This document shows, piece by piece, positions 25,639 to 33,939 of a stretch of DNA of 64,000 bases. The stretch's first letter is position 1; the number at the start of each line of letters is the position of its first letter. The DNA is from JALZAQ01 sp038253885 (GTDB lineage: Bacteria > Gemmatimonadota > Gemmatimonadetes > Gemmatimonadales > Gemmatimonadaceae), in assembly GCA_038253885.1 (NCBI GenBank), contig JBBSGP010000016.1, forward strand, positions 1 through 64,000, in the 5' to 3' direction. The position numbers were made by a program, and so were the translations under genes. The notes under the pieces are model-generated. The model did no database searches. It was not told the origin of the DNA and saw only the letters and a list, made by a program, of their open reading frames with translations.

Positions 25639-28404
25639 ATGGCCGCCGGGAGCTCGAAACCCAAGCTCGCCGAGTACCGGCGCAAGCGGGACTTCTCGAA
25701 GACCGCCGAGCCCGCCGGAGGCGTCGCCTCCAAGGGCTCGGGGCTGCGCTTCGTCATCCAGAAGCACGCGGCCACCCACCTTCACTATGACTTCCGGCTC
25801 GAGCTGGATGGAGTGATGAAGAGCTGGGCGGTGCCGAAAGGCCCGAGCCTGGACCCGGCGGTGAAGCGGCTGGCGATGGAGGTGGAGGATCACCCCGTCG
25901 AGTACAACACTTTCGAGGGTACCATCCCCAAGGGTCAGTACGGTGGCGGGACAGTGTTGCTATGGGATCGCGGCACTTACACCGCCGACCAGGCCGGACA
26001 GCACGACGGCGACGACAGCAAAACGCTGCGCGCGGGATTCCGGCGGGGAGACCTCAAGATCACTCTCCACGGCGAGCGCCTGCGGGGAAGCTTCGCGCTG
26101 GTTCGGATCAAGCGCGGTGACCCGCAAAAACCCCAGTGGCTCCTCATCAAGCACCGCGACGAGCACGCGGAGCCTGCGTCCGACATCACCGCCAGCATCA
26201 CCACGTCCGTCGACAGCGGCCGCACGATGGAGCAGATCGCGACCGGAAAATCGCGCGTCTGGCAGAGCAACCGGACCGAGAAGACCGCGCAAGCCTCCCG
26301 CGATGGGCCGACGACGAGAACACCGGCGGCCAAGGCGCTGCCCCACGACTCCCCTGCCCGCACTCCACCGCGCGCGGCTGCGGACACCCCTCCCCTCGAG
26401 CCGATGTACGCGTCCGTCGGAGCTTCCATTCCGGCGGAGGACGGTTGGACCTTCGAGCCCAAGTTCGATGGCATTCGTGTCCTCGCCTTTGGAACCACGC
26501 AGGGAGCTCGGCTCGTCTCACGCAACGGGAAGGACAAGAGCGCGCAGTTCCCCGAAATCACGGCGGCGGTGCAGAAGCTCTCCGCCCAGGCGAGAAAATC
26601 CCTGGTGGTGGACGGCGAGGTCGTTGCCATCATCGCCGATCAGCCCGCCCGGTTCCAGGAACTCCAGGGACGCATGCATGTGAAGGAGAAAGGGGCGATC
26701 GCCGGTCATTCCGAGGACACCCCTTCGGCCCTCATGGTCTTCGACCTCCTCCTCGATGGCGACGATGTCCTTCTCCGCGAGCCCTGGTCCGAGCGGCGCG
26801 GTCGTCTCGAGAAGCTGCTGCGCAATCGCACCGGCTTCCACATCCGGCTCGCCGAATCCGTGCCGAACGACGGGGAGGAGATGCTGGAGCGCGCGGGCGC
26901 CGAAGGATGGGAGGGAGTGATCGCGAAACGGATGGACGGGCCGTATGAGCCCGGTGTGCGCTCCCGGACATGGCAGAAGCTCAAGCTCGAGAACCGGCAA
27001 GAGTTCGTGGTCGGAGGGTTCACCGAGCCGCGCAACAGCCGCGAGCACATCGGCGCTCTTCTGCTCGGCTATTTCGACCACGGCCGATTCATCTATGTGG
27101 GGCACACCGGGGGAGGATTCACCCGCGTCGGACTCAAGGAGATGTACGGCCGGCTGAAGCCACTGATCCGCAAGTCCTCACCCTTCGTGGAGACGCCGGC
27201 GACGAACGAGAAAGCGACCTGGGTGACACCGAAGATCGTCGTGGAGGTCCGCTTCAATGAGTGGACGCACGATGGCAAGCTCCGCCAGCCCATCTACCTC
27301 GGGACACGGGACGACAAGGATGCGCACGAGGTGAAACGGGAGCAGCCGAGCGTCCAGACGCGGGGCACGTCGGCGTCCGCCGGTGGCAGCGCCAGGACAA
27401 AGAGCGCGAAAAAGAGCCGGGCCACCGGCAAGAAAAAACGGGACGCGTCCGCGGGGCTGGTCTCGCAGCTCGATTCCATCGAGAGCGATGGAGGCTCTGG
27501 CGCCCTCCAGCTCGACGGCGGTCAGACGCTGGCTGTGTCCAACCTCGGGAAGGTCTTCTTTCCGGGGGAGGGAATCACCAAAGGCGACATGATGCGCTAC
27601 TACGCCCGCGTCGCACCGATGGTGCTGTCGGCGATCGCCGACCGACCGCTCGTGCTGAAGCGCTTCCCCAATGGCATTACTGGACCGTCCTTCTACCAGC
27701 AGAAAGCGTCCGACGACGTGCCGGAGGGCGTCCGGGTCGAGCACATCACTTCCGACACCGGTGAAGAACAGCCGCGCCTCATCGGTGGGGATCTGCTCAC
27801 GCTCCTGTACACCATCCAGCTCGGTGCCGTCTCCGTGGATCCATGGCACTCGCGCATCCAGACGTGTGATTTCGCCGATTACACGATTCTGGATCTCGAT
27901 CCTGGCCCTCGTGCGCCCTTCGAGCGCGTGGTGGAGGTCGCGCACTGGGTGAAGGGGGTGCTCGAAGCGCTGGGGTTGCGTGCCGCCGTGAAGACCTCGG
28001 GCTCGACCGGCATCCACATCTATGTGCCCCTGGCGCCCCGGATCCCGAACGACGCCGCTCTCGTGGCTGCCCAGATCATCGCCACCCGCGTCGCCAGTGC
28101 ACATCCGCGCGATGCCACAATCGAGCGCTCGGTGAAGGCGCGGCCGCCCGCCGCCGTTTACGTGGACTACCTCCAGAATATCCGGGGCAAGACCGTCGCT
28201 GGCGCCTATGCGCTCAGAGCCAAGAAGGGCGCGACAGTCTCGACGCCGCTGGAGTGGAAGGAGCTGGACCGGAGCCTCGATCCCCGCGAGTTCACCGTCG
28301 AGCGCCTCCCGGAACGCGTAGCCGAGGTGGGGGACATCTGGGAGCGGGAGATGAAGAAGCGGAACTCGGCGGCGGTGCTCAAGGCTCTGGGGAAGAAAAA
28401 GTAG
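25639..28404 (+). CDS. ligD: Multifunctional DNA ligase D (phosphoesterase-ligase-polymerase)
   Basis: The 921-residue protein has its domains in the order phosphoesterase, ligase, polymerase, as in Pseudomonas LigD. The 3'-phosphoesterase part (about 30-150) has HLHYDFRLE and the DHPVEYNTFEGTIPKGQYGGG block. The ATP ligase part has the adenylation motif KFDGIR (near 275). A Lys/Ser-rich linker (about 565-615) leads to the primase-like polymerase with the metal-binding pair in ILDLDPG and SGSTGIHIYVPL. With Ku it carries out non-homologous end joining. Two-gene operon with ku. Confidence 0.97.
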   Translation: MAAGSSKPKLAEYRRKRDFSKTAEPAGGVASKGSGLRFVIQKHAATHLHYDFRLELDGVMKSWAVPKGPSLDPAVKRLAMEVEDHPVEYNTFEGTIPKGQYGGGTVLLWDRGTYTADQAGQHDGDDSKTLRAGFRRGDLKITLHGERLRGSFALVRIKRGDPQKPQWLLIKHRDEHAEPASDITASITTSVDSGRTMEQIATGKSRVWQSNRTEKTAQASRDGPTTRTPAAKALPHDSPARTPPRAAADTPPLEPMYASVGASIPAEDGWTFEPKFDGIRVLAFGTTQGARLVSRNGKDKSAQFPEITAAVQKLSAQARKSLVVDGEVVAIIADQPARFQELQGRMHVKEKGAIAGHSEDTPSALMVFDLLLDGDDVLLREPWSERRGRLEKLLRNRTGFHIRLAESVPNDGEEMLERAGAEGWEGVIAKRMDGPYEPGVRSRTWQKLKLENRQEFVVGGFTEPRNSREHIGALLLGYFDHGRFIYVGHTGGGFTRVGLKEMYGRLKPLIRKSSPFVETPATNEKATWVTPKIVVEVRFNEWTHDGKLRQPIYLGTRDDKDAHEVKREQPSVQTRGTSASAGGSARTKSAKKSRATGKKKRDASAGLVSQLDSIESDGGSGALQLDGGQTLAVSNLGKVFFPGEGITKGDMMRYYARVAPMVLSAIADRPLVLKRFPNGITGPSFYQQKASDDVPEGVRVEHITSDTGEEQPRLIGGDLLTLLYTIQLGAVSVDPWHSRIQTCDFADYTILDLDPGPRAPFERVVEVAHWVKGVLEALGLRAAVKTSGSTGIHIYVPLAPRIPNDAALVAAQIIATRVASAHPRDATIERSVKARPPAAVYVDYLQNIRGKTVAGAYALRAKKGATVSTPLEWKELDRSLDPREFTVERLPERVAEVGDIWEREMKKRNSAAVLKALGKKK

Positions 28405-28454
28405 GGGCTGCCGGGAAGCAGTTACCTTCCCCGCGGCGTTTCGTCCTCCAGGGG

Positions 28455-29054
28455 ATGACCATCTTTCGACCTCTACCGCTGCTTGCGGCCTTCCTGCTCC
28501 TGCCCGGCGTCGTGGCAGGGCAGCGGGGGCGCACCGTGCATCCCGCCGCCCTTCCCGCGTCGGCGATGCAGACTCTCCCCGTGCCCGCGGTCGTCTACGG
28601 AAGCGATCTGCTCCGGACGGCTCGTCGCTACGTGGGGGTGCGGTACCGCCTCGGTGGAGAAACACCCCGCGCCTTCGATTGCTCTGGGTTCGTCCGTTAC
28701 GCCTTTGCGCGGTACGGAATCGCTCTTCCGCGAACGGCGCACGAGCAGGCGGCGTTGGGTTGGGCTCCCTCGGTCGGTGACCTGGAGCCCGGTGACCTAC
28801 TCTTCTTCTGGGGGGGAAGCGGCGCGCAGCACATCGCCATCTACGCCGGCGGAGACAGCATCATCCACGCATCGGCGAGAAGCGGCCGGGTCCGTATGGA
28901 CCGGTTCGCCGGTAGCGCGACGCACCCCACATGGTTCGGCCAGAGGCTGATCGCGATTCGACGGGTTCTGCCGGCGGAAGGGGTCATTCCTCTCCCGCTG
29001 TCGACGTCGAGTCCCGAGATCGCGAATCGATGGCTTCATGGAGGTGAACGGTGA
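28455..29054 (+). CDS. NlpC/P60-family peptidoglycan hydrolase
   Basis: The 199-residue protein has a signal peptide (cleaved near VVAGQ) and one NlpC/P60 domain. The catalytic Cys is in FDCSGFVRYAF, the His in AQHIAIYAGG and the third polar residue is the His of IIHASA. These enzymes cut D-gamma-Glu-diaminopimelate bonds in peptidoglycan. ATG 28455 gives the signal peptide directly. It lies 50 bases after ligD and its end overlaps the next small gene. Confidence 0.9.
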   Translation: MTIFRPLPLLAAFLLLPGVVAGQRGRTVHPAALPASAMQTLPVPAVVYGSDLLRTARRYVGVRYRLGGETPRAFDCSGFVRYAFARYGIALPRTAHEQAALGWAPSVGDLEPGDLLFFWGGSGAQHIAIYAGGDSIIHASARSGRVRMDRFAGSATHPTWFGQRLIAIRRVLPAEGVIPLPLSTSSPEIANRWLHGGER

Positions 29055-29364
29055 GATCCCATACGGTCATCCCCCGATGAGCATGACGCCGCTCTACACG
29101 CGCGAGCTGCCAGGCGGTGGCTTCGTCACGATCGAGGCGCGGATGGACAGCGCTGCGGAGTCGTGCTTGGGACGTATCTGGGTCGAGCGACGGGGCGACC
29201 CCAAGCGCCGGGAGGGACACGAGCCGCCGGTCATCGCTGAGATCGCCGGATCGTCCACCCAGCAGCTCTTCCGGGAGCTCTACGAGATCGCGGCCGATAA
29301 TGTCGCGGTTGCGCGCGGGCTGATCCAGTGGCAGCTGCGCCGGAGCGCGAGCCGGGCCGACTGA
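29038..29364 (+). CDS. Hypothetical protein (108 aa)
   Basis: The protein is small and soluble, with a beta-rich first half (LYTRELPGGGFVTIEAR, SCLGRIWVERRG) and a helical second half (QQLFRELYEIAADNVAVARGLI). The start is uncertain. ATG 29038 overlaps the preceding gene by 17 bases; ATG 29077, giving a 95-residue protein, is equally plausible. I do not recognise a family. Confidence 0.55.
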   Translation: MEVNGEIPYGHPPMSMTPLYTRELPGGGFVTIEARMDSAAESCLGRIWVERRGDPKRREGHEPPVIAEIAGSSTQQLFRELYEIAADNVAVARGLIQWQLRRSASRAD

Positions 29365-29369
29365 CGGCG

Positions 29370-29392
29370 AAAAAAAAGGCCCCCCGTGGGCC
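29370..29392 (-). terminator. Intrinsic terminator of the 76-aa minus-strand gene
   Basis: Read on the minus strand, GGCCC pairs with GGGCC and is followed by a run of eight T. It sits about 45 bases after the stop of the minus-strand gene and immediately after the plus-strand stop at 29364. Confidence 0.7.
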
Positions 29393-29435
29393 GCCTGTGG
29401 TACGTCCGCGCCGGCTCACCTTGCCGGCGCTTCGC

Positions 29436-29666
29436 TCATCCGCGTGCCGGTCGGCCGCTCGATGCCACTTGTCTGCGTCCCCTGACCCCACTCGTGAGCG
29501 CCCGCAATGTTGCGTCGTCGAGCTCATCGAGCGAGATGGCGGCGACGGTGACGATCCTCGCCGGCCTGTGCGGCTGAGTCAGGCACTCGAGCCGCAGAAT
29601 GAGTCGTGAGGTCTCCTTCCCGAGGAGGACGTCCTCGGAAACGATGTGTGCGACCACCGTCGCCAT
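29436..29666 (-). CDS. Hypothetical protein (76 aa)
   Basis: ATG at 29666 is preceded by GCGGAGGA at good spacing, and the gene ends before a terminator. The protein begins MATVVAHIVSEDVLLGKETS and alternates hydrophobic and charged residues (SRLILRLECLTQPHRPARIV), suggesting a small alpha-beta fold, with an Arg-rich tail. An upstream extension of the frame to 29855 is open but lacks a start signal. The function is unknown. A strong palindrome lies about 165 bases upstream. Confidence 0.55.
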   Translation of the reverse strand: MATVVAHIVSEDVLLGKETSRLILRLECLTQPHRPARIVTVAAISLDELDDATLRALTSGVRGRRQVASSGRPARG

Positions 29667-29827
29667 CCATCGCGTTCCTCCGCGGAGGCTGACCACACGA
29701 AGCGGAGCGTCCGGTTCCGCGGATGACCGGATCGGCAACGGCAGTCGCTCCGCTCCCCCGCACGCGATCGTGCGCGGCTCCGACGGGCGGCGAATCCGGT
29801 CTCGATGGGGTCTCACGGCGTACTCCG

Positions 29828-29853
29828 GCAATTTGTGCTTATGCACATATTGC
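29828..29853. promoter_or_regulatory. 26-bp near-perfect palindrome, operator-like
   Basis: Outer arms GCAAT and ATTGC and inner arms TGTGC and GCACA are symmetric around TTAT, with one mispaired position per half. The patch is AT-rich in a GC-rich context. It lies between the nrtR-like stop and the start of the 76-aa gene, where I would expect that gene's promoter. The binding protein is unknown. Confidence 0.5.
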
Positions 29854-29963
29854 AACTAATACGCCCGATACGGCAATGGGTTCCCGTGAAATGCTTTATC
29901 CCGGGATGCCAGCTATCGCGGAGGCGTGCCCCCGGCGCCCCCAAGTCGCTGCCGCACCTGCCC

Positions 29964-30665
29964 CTACCCCAGAAGCTCGAACCTCACCCCTCGCCTACCC
30001 CCCCGCCGCTTCTTGGGCGCATAGCGGAACAGCTGGGCGGGACGGCCACGGCCCTCACTCCGCCACTCGTCCGTAGGCTCCACCAGCCAGGCTGCGTGGA
30101 GTGCCCGGCGAAAGCTGGCCTTGTGGAGACGCCGCCCGATCAGGAGCTCGTAGATCTCCTGGAGCTGGCTCAGCGTGAACGTAGCCGGGAGCAGCCGGAA
30201 TGCGACCGGCGACTGGTCGAGCCGGGCGCGGACGGCCTGCACGGCCGAATCCGCGATCTCTCGCTGCCGGGGAGAGATCAGGGGCAGTTGGTCCACCCCG
30301 AACCACGCGTCGTCGCCCCCGACCGGTGCCGGTACTCCCGCCGCCACCAACCCGACGAAGCCGACCGACACCTCCGCTCCACCGATGTGCCGCTTCCGAT
30401 CCCCGAACGCCGAGATCTGCTCCATCCACGCGGGTGCGGTGCCGAGCCTCGCACGGGCGATGCGCGCAGCGCAGTCATCGAGTGCCTCCTCGGCGCGCGG
30501 CGACTCCCACGGAAGCTCCCAGCGCTCCTTGGCGCGGAGGTCGGCGGCGCGGGTGAGGAGGACGGTCAGCCCCTTCCCGTGCGGCGACAGGAGGGCCACG
30601 TCCACCGAGAGCGTGCAGCGTCTCGGAGCGGTGCGGGGAACAGTCAGCGGTGAGCGTTCGCGCAT
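29964..30665 (-). CDS. nrtR: NrtR-type Nudix-related transcriptional regulator
   Basis: The 233-residue protein has an N-terminal Nudix fold with a degenerate Nudix box (around ERWELPWESPRAEEALDDCA, lacking the REUxEE glutamates) and a C-terminal winged helix (FTLSQLQEIYELLIGRRLHK ... LVEP ... GRPAQLFRY) typical of NrtR. NrtR senses ADP-ribose or related NAD metabolites and represses NAD-related genes (known for the family). I chose ATG 30665; a GTG at 30683 is in frame but would overlap the -10 region. No NAD biosynthesis gene is nearby, so at least autoregulation is proposed. Confidence 0.85.
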   Translation of the reverse strand: MRERSPLTVPRTAPRRCTLSVDVALLSPHGKGLTVLLTRAADLRAKERWELPWESPRAEEALDDCAARIARARLGTAPAWMEQISAFGDRKRHIGGAEVSVGFVGLVAAGVPAPVGGDDAWFGVDQLPLISPRQREIADSAVQAVRARLDQSPVAFRLLPATFTLSQLQEIYELLIGRRLHKASFRRALHAAWLVEPTDEWRSEGRGRPAQLFRYAPKKRRGGRRGVRFELLG

Positions 30666-30673
30666 GGAGCGCG

Positions 30674-30702
30674 AATTATTCACAATTTGTTACTAATGTC
30701 AA
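30674..30702 (-). promoter_or_regulatory. nrtR promoter with leaderless geometry
   Basis: On the minus strand TTGACA (30702-30697) is followed after 17 bases by ATAATT (30679-30674), the best promoter match in the window. The ATG at 30665 begins eight bases after the -10 hexamer, so the transcript probably starts at or within a base or two of the start codon. No ribosome-binding site is present, in agreement with leaderless translation. Confidence 0.65.
30676..30696. promoter_or_regulatory. Operator-like 21-bp palindrome in the nrtR promoter spacer
   Basis: Half sites TTAnTnACAA and TTGTnAnTAA are symmetric at 8 of 10 base pairs around a central base. The site fills the spacer between the -35 and -10 elements, an ideal position for repression. 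Autoregulation by NrtR is the simplest reading. Confidence 0.6.
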
Positions 30703-30717
30703 GTCTTGCCTGCCAAC

Positions 30718-30738
30718 TTCGTAACACAGTGGTAATAA
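30718..30738. promoter_or_regulatory. Second operator-like site upstream of nrtR
   Basis: This 21-base segment matches the promoter-spacer palindrome at 16 of 21 positions and has its own dyad (TTnnTAnCAC and GTGnTAnnAA). Its centre is 42 bp from the first, about four helical turns. It probably binds the same protein on the same face of the DNA. Confidence 0.5.
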
Positions 30739-30845
30739 TTCAGCGGAATGGCTCACGGCAGCGACTATATACGAACTCCACGGATTTCCGTCAACCGCGT
30801 CCGCCGCTGGTTACTGATCACCTACATCTTTTTTTCTCGGTGACG

Positions 30846-32666
30846 TTACGGACGTTTCCCCGACGCCGGCGCAGGCATGCCCTGCACCGCGCGCATCTCG
30901 CCGGCGCCGATCGGCCACGACGGAGGAATGTGGATCGGCAAGCGCCCGCCGATCGGGGCGAGACCGACGACAGCGCGCGCGGCCGCCAGCTGCGACAGCG
31001 GGAAACCACCCCAGGCGATCAGATACGTCGGAGCTTCCGGAAGCTGGGACAGCAGGTACGGATTCCCCATCGCCACCAGGACGATCGGCCGCCGCCGGGT
31101 AATGAGCGCGCGCATGAACTCCGCGAACGCCCGCGGCGCCGAGATGCTACTCACGTTCCACGCGTGTGCGACGTAAGAGCTGACCACGACGATCTCTGCC
31201 GAATCGGCCGCTCGCAGGAGCGCCGCGAATTCCTCGCCACGGCCGTCCGCGTCCACGAACTCCGACCGGAGCGAAGGCATCGCCCGCCGAAGCTCGGCGT
31301 CGAAGATGGTCCCGGCCGCCAGATCGGCACGGCGGGCCAGGGTCACGGCGAGTACCGATGCCGTGCGCGGCAGCCGCGCGAGCGGGAGCAGGCGCGCCGA
31401 ATCGCGAACCAGCGTGATCGATCGCTCGGCGCTTCGCGCCGCGGCCGCTACATTCTCTGAATCGCCGGCCAGGGCACGCGCGCTGTCGAGATCGACCAGC
31501 CTTCGCCGATCGAGACCGAGTCGAACCTTCTCCTCCAGGATGCGCCGCACCGACTGGCCAAGCCGGTCCTCGTTGTACCGGCCCTGGGCGACCCCAGCCA
31601 CGATGGCGTCGATCGTGGCGGTGACGTTCTCCGGCTGGATGAGAACGTCCGCTCCCGCCGCGACCGCCCTGATCGCGGCCTCACTGGCTCCGTAACGGTC
31701 GAGCACACCCCGCATGTCCATCGCATCGGAAATGATGACGCCCCTGAACCCCATCTCTCCCCGCAGCACTCCCCCGAGCACCTTCTCCGACAGTGTGCCC
31801 GGATCGCCGCTCGAGTCCAACGCCGGCATGGAGCCGTGAAACGACATCATCCCGCCCACGCCAGCACCAACCGCTGCGCGGAAGGGAACGAGCTCCACCG
31901 TATCCAGCCTCGCCCGTGACACGTTGACCACCGGCAGTGCCAGATGCGAGTTCGTCTCCGTGTCCCCGTGTCCGGGGAAGTGCTTGCCGGTGGCGATCAT
32001 CCCGTGCTCCTGGAGACCGCGGATGAACGACGCCCCGAGACGAGCCACCTGTTTCGGGTCCTCACCGTACGAACGCGTGTTGATGACCGGGTTGTCGGGG
32101 TTGTTGTTGACATCGAGAACAGGCGCATAGTCGATGTGGATGCCGAGCGCGCGACCCTCGATCGCCGTGATCCGCCCCTGCTCATAGGCGAGCGACGTAT
32201 CGCCTGTCGCCCCGATCGCCATCTCCGGCGGGAAGAGAGTCGCTCCGCCCAGATCGATCCCGTTCGGAAGGAAGTAACCGCCGCGAGCGCGGTATCCTGC
32301 GCCGAACTCCAGATCCGCTCCCACGAGGAGGGGCGTCGCCGCCAGCCGCTGCATGGCGTTGAGCTTGACGGCGATCTCCAACGGCGAGCCCACCGACACG
32401 GTGAACCCGCCTACTTCGTCATCGATGATCCAGTGGCGTACACGCTTCCATTCGGGCGAGTCAGCCGGCGCGTAGTCTCCCAGCACCGAGGGCCACACCA
32501 TCTGCGCCGCCTTCTGCCGGAGCGTCATGCGGGCGAGCTCGGCATCCACCCAACGCAGCGATCCACGCGACACGGATCCCACGCCGGCTCCTGGTGCCGC
32601 TCGCCCGGCGCAGCCGACGGCGCAGGCGAGCATCACCGTCCTTGGCAGCGCTCGATAAAAGTCCAT
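30846..32666 (-). CDS. Glycoside hydrolase family 3, beta-N-acetylhexosaminidase-like lipoprotein
   Basis: The 606-residue protein has an N-terminal lipoprotein-like signal (MLACAVGCAG) and a GH3 TIM-barrel domain with the NagZ-type His motif KHFPGHGDTETNSH (near 229) and the catalytic Asp in GVIISDAMDM. An additional GH3 C-terminal alpha-beta domain (about 420-600) is present, making it longer than cytoplasmic NagZ. It probably removes GlcNAc-type residues from peptidoglycan fragments in the periplasm. It is the last gene of a four-gene minus-strand run, 16 bases after the protease gene. Confidence 0.92.
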   Translation of the reverse strand: MDFYRALPRTVMLACAVGCAGRAAPGAGVGSVSRGSLRWVDAELARMTLRQKAAQMVWPSVLGDYAPADSPEWKRVRHWIIDDEVGGFTVSVGSPLEIAVKLNAMQRLAATPLLVGADLEFGAGYRARGGYFLPNGIDLGGATLFPPEMAIGATGDTSLAYEQGRITAIEGRALGIHIDYAPVLDVNNNPDNPVINTRSYGEDPKQVARLGASFIRGLQEHGMIATGKHFPGHGDTETNSHLALPVVNVSRARLDTVELVPFRAAVGAGVGGMMSFHGSMPALDSSGDPGTLSEKVLGGVLRGEMGFRGVIISDAMDMRGVLDRYGASEAAIRAVAAGADVLIQPENVTATIDAIVAGVAQGRYNEDRLGQSVRRILEEKVRLGLDRRRLVDLDSARALAGDSENVAAAARSAERSITLVRDSARLLPLARLPRTASVLAVTLARRADLAAGTIFDAELRRAMPSLRSEFVDADGRGEEFAALLRAADSAEIVVVSSYVAHAWNVSSISAPRAFAEFMRALITRRRPIVLVAMGNPYLLSQLPEAPTYLIAWGGFPLSQLAAARAVVGLAPIGGRLPIHIPPSWPIGAGEMRAVQGMPAPASGKRP

Positions 32667-32682
32667 GGCGAATCCTGAAGGC

Positions 32683-33579
32683 CTACGGGACGCGATCCCG
32701 ATCCGGGGCGGGCTCGCCCGGCCGCTGCTCGCGTGTCGGATCGGGCGGAGGAGGAGGAAGCTGCGCGAGCCGGGCCTTCATCTGGCCGAATTGGGGAACA
32801 TCCCGGACAGTGCGCGAGAGAGCATCCACGGGCAATCTCGCGATGAGAGAGTCGGTGTCGGCGATGCGGGCGGCGGTCGCCGGATGGGACGCAAACCACT
32901 GCGCGACCAACGCCGGCCGTCGTCGCTCCTCGCGAGCGAGCTTCTCGAAGAACCGAGGCATGCCGTGCGGGTCGAAGTGAGCCCGCGTCATGAAGATGAG
33001 CCCCACCTCGTCCGCTTCGGTCTCATCGCGCCGGCTGTACTTCGCCATGAGGGCGCTACCGGCCACCTGGAGCGCGACCTGCTCTCCCGCGCCCGGGTTG
33101 CGATGGAGCAGCGCGTACACGATCCCGACTGCGTTCTGCGTGTTCTGCGCCTTGGCCATCTGACGCAAGGAATGGCGGCGCACGACATGCCCGATCTCAT
33201 GGGCCATGACGCCGGCCACTTCATCCGCTTCGTCGGCCAGATCGAGAATGCCGCGATTGATGAAGACATAGCCGCCCGGGATCGCGAACGCGTTGGCTAC
33301 TGGCGAATCCACGACGTAGAACGTGTAATGACGACCGGTCGTGTCGGCGTTTCGGACGAGAAGCTCGCCGAGCTCGCTCACGAATTGGTCTATTCCGGCG
33401 TCCTGAACCATCGGGAGCTGAGCCGCTGTCTGGGCGGCGAGCTGCGCCCCCAGCTCGCGCTCCTGGTCCACCGGAACTTGATCCGCGCTCGCGCAGCTTC
33501 CTGCCCCAACGCTCAGGGCAAAGGATGCGGCCAGGCACAGAACGGCGAGCGGGCGCCGCTCCCGAAGCAGCTGAGACAT
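32683..33579 (-). CDS. M48-family metalloprotease lipoprotein
   Basis: The 298-residue protein begins with a lipoprotein signal (lipobox GAGSC). The Zn-binding helix MAHEIGHVVRRH and the third ligand in SRRDETEADEVGL identify a BepA/LoiP-like M48 protease that acts in the periplasm on outer-membrane protein assembly (known for the family). The C-terminus is Pro/Arg-rich rather than TPR. ATG 33579 is chosen because it starts directly at the signal peptide. The neighbours on both sides are 16 and 35 bases away on the same strand. Confidence 0.93.
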   Translation of the reverse strand: MSQLLRERRPLAVLCLAASFALSVGAGSCASADQVPVDQERELGAQLAAQTAAQLPMVQDAGIDQFVSELGELLVRNADTTGRHYTFYVVDSPVANAFAIPGGYVFINRGILDLADEADEVAGVMAHEIGHVVRRHSLRQMAKAQNTQNAVGIVYALLHRNPGAGEQVALQVAGSALMAKYSRRDETEADEVGLIFMTRAHFDPHGMPRFFEKLAREERRRPALVAQWFASHPATAARIADTDSLIARLPVDALSRTVRDVPQFGQMKARLAQLPPPPPDPTREQRPGEPAPDRDRVP

Positions 33580-33614
33580 GACTCGGCGCTGCGCAAGCGC
33601 CGGGCCGCAGGGGC

Positions 33615-33896
33615 TCAGTAGCTGATCGTCCCTTTGCGCGTGGTGTCGATGTCCTCGTTGGTCCCCGACTTGAAGAGGAACGCCGACATGTTGCGGGTGA
33701 GAAAGGCGCGGGCCTGCGGATCCATCAGGTTCAGGCCGTAGTGGTTGATCAGCATGGTCTGTTGCTTGAGCCACTCGCCCCAACAGATGGCGCAGATCTC
33801 CTCCTGCGCGCGCTCTCCGACGGGTCCCGGAAACGGAGGCCGCTCGAATCCCTCGCGCGTCTGGCCACAGCGCGAGCAGGTGACGGTAGCTGGCAT
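33615..33896 (-). CDS. YggX-like Fe(II)-trafficking protein with zinc-ribbon cysteines
   Basis: The 93-residue protein matches the YggX core (WLKQQTMLINHYGLNLMDPQ, then ARAFLTRNMSAFLF). YggX protects Fe-S clusters from oxidation. Unlike the E. coli protein, which has a single conserved Cys, this one has two CxxC pairs (CSRC near residue 7 and CAIC near 35) that could hold a metal. ATG 33896 has AGGAG upstream. It lies between the desaturase and the M48 protease genes in one operon-like run. Confidence 0.85.
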   Translation of the reverse strand: MPATVTCSRCGQTREGFERPPFPGPVGERAQEEICAICWGEWLKQQTMLINHYGLNLMDPQARAFLTRNMSAFLFKSGTNEDIDTTRKGTISY

Positions 33897-33939
33897 GACG
33901 AGCTCCTGGAAAAGGTGCCGGGCTCCCGGCACCACCGCC

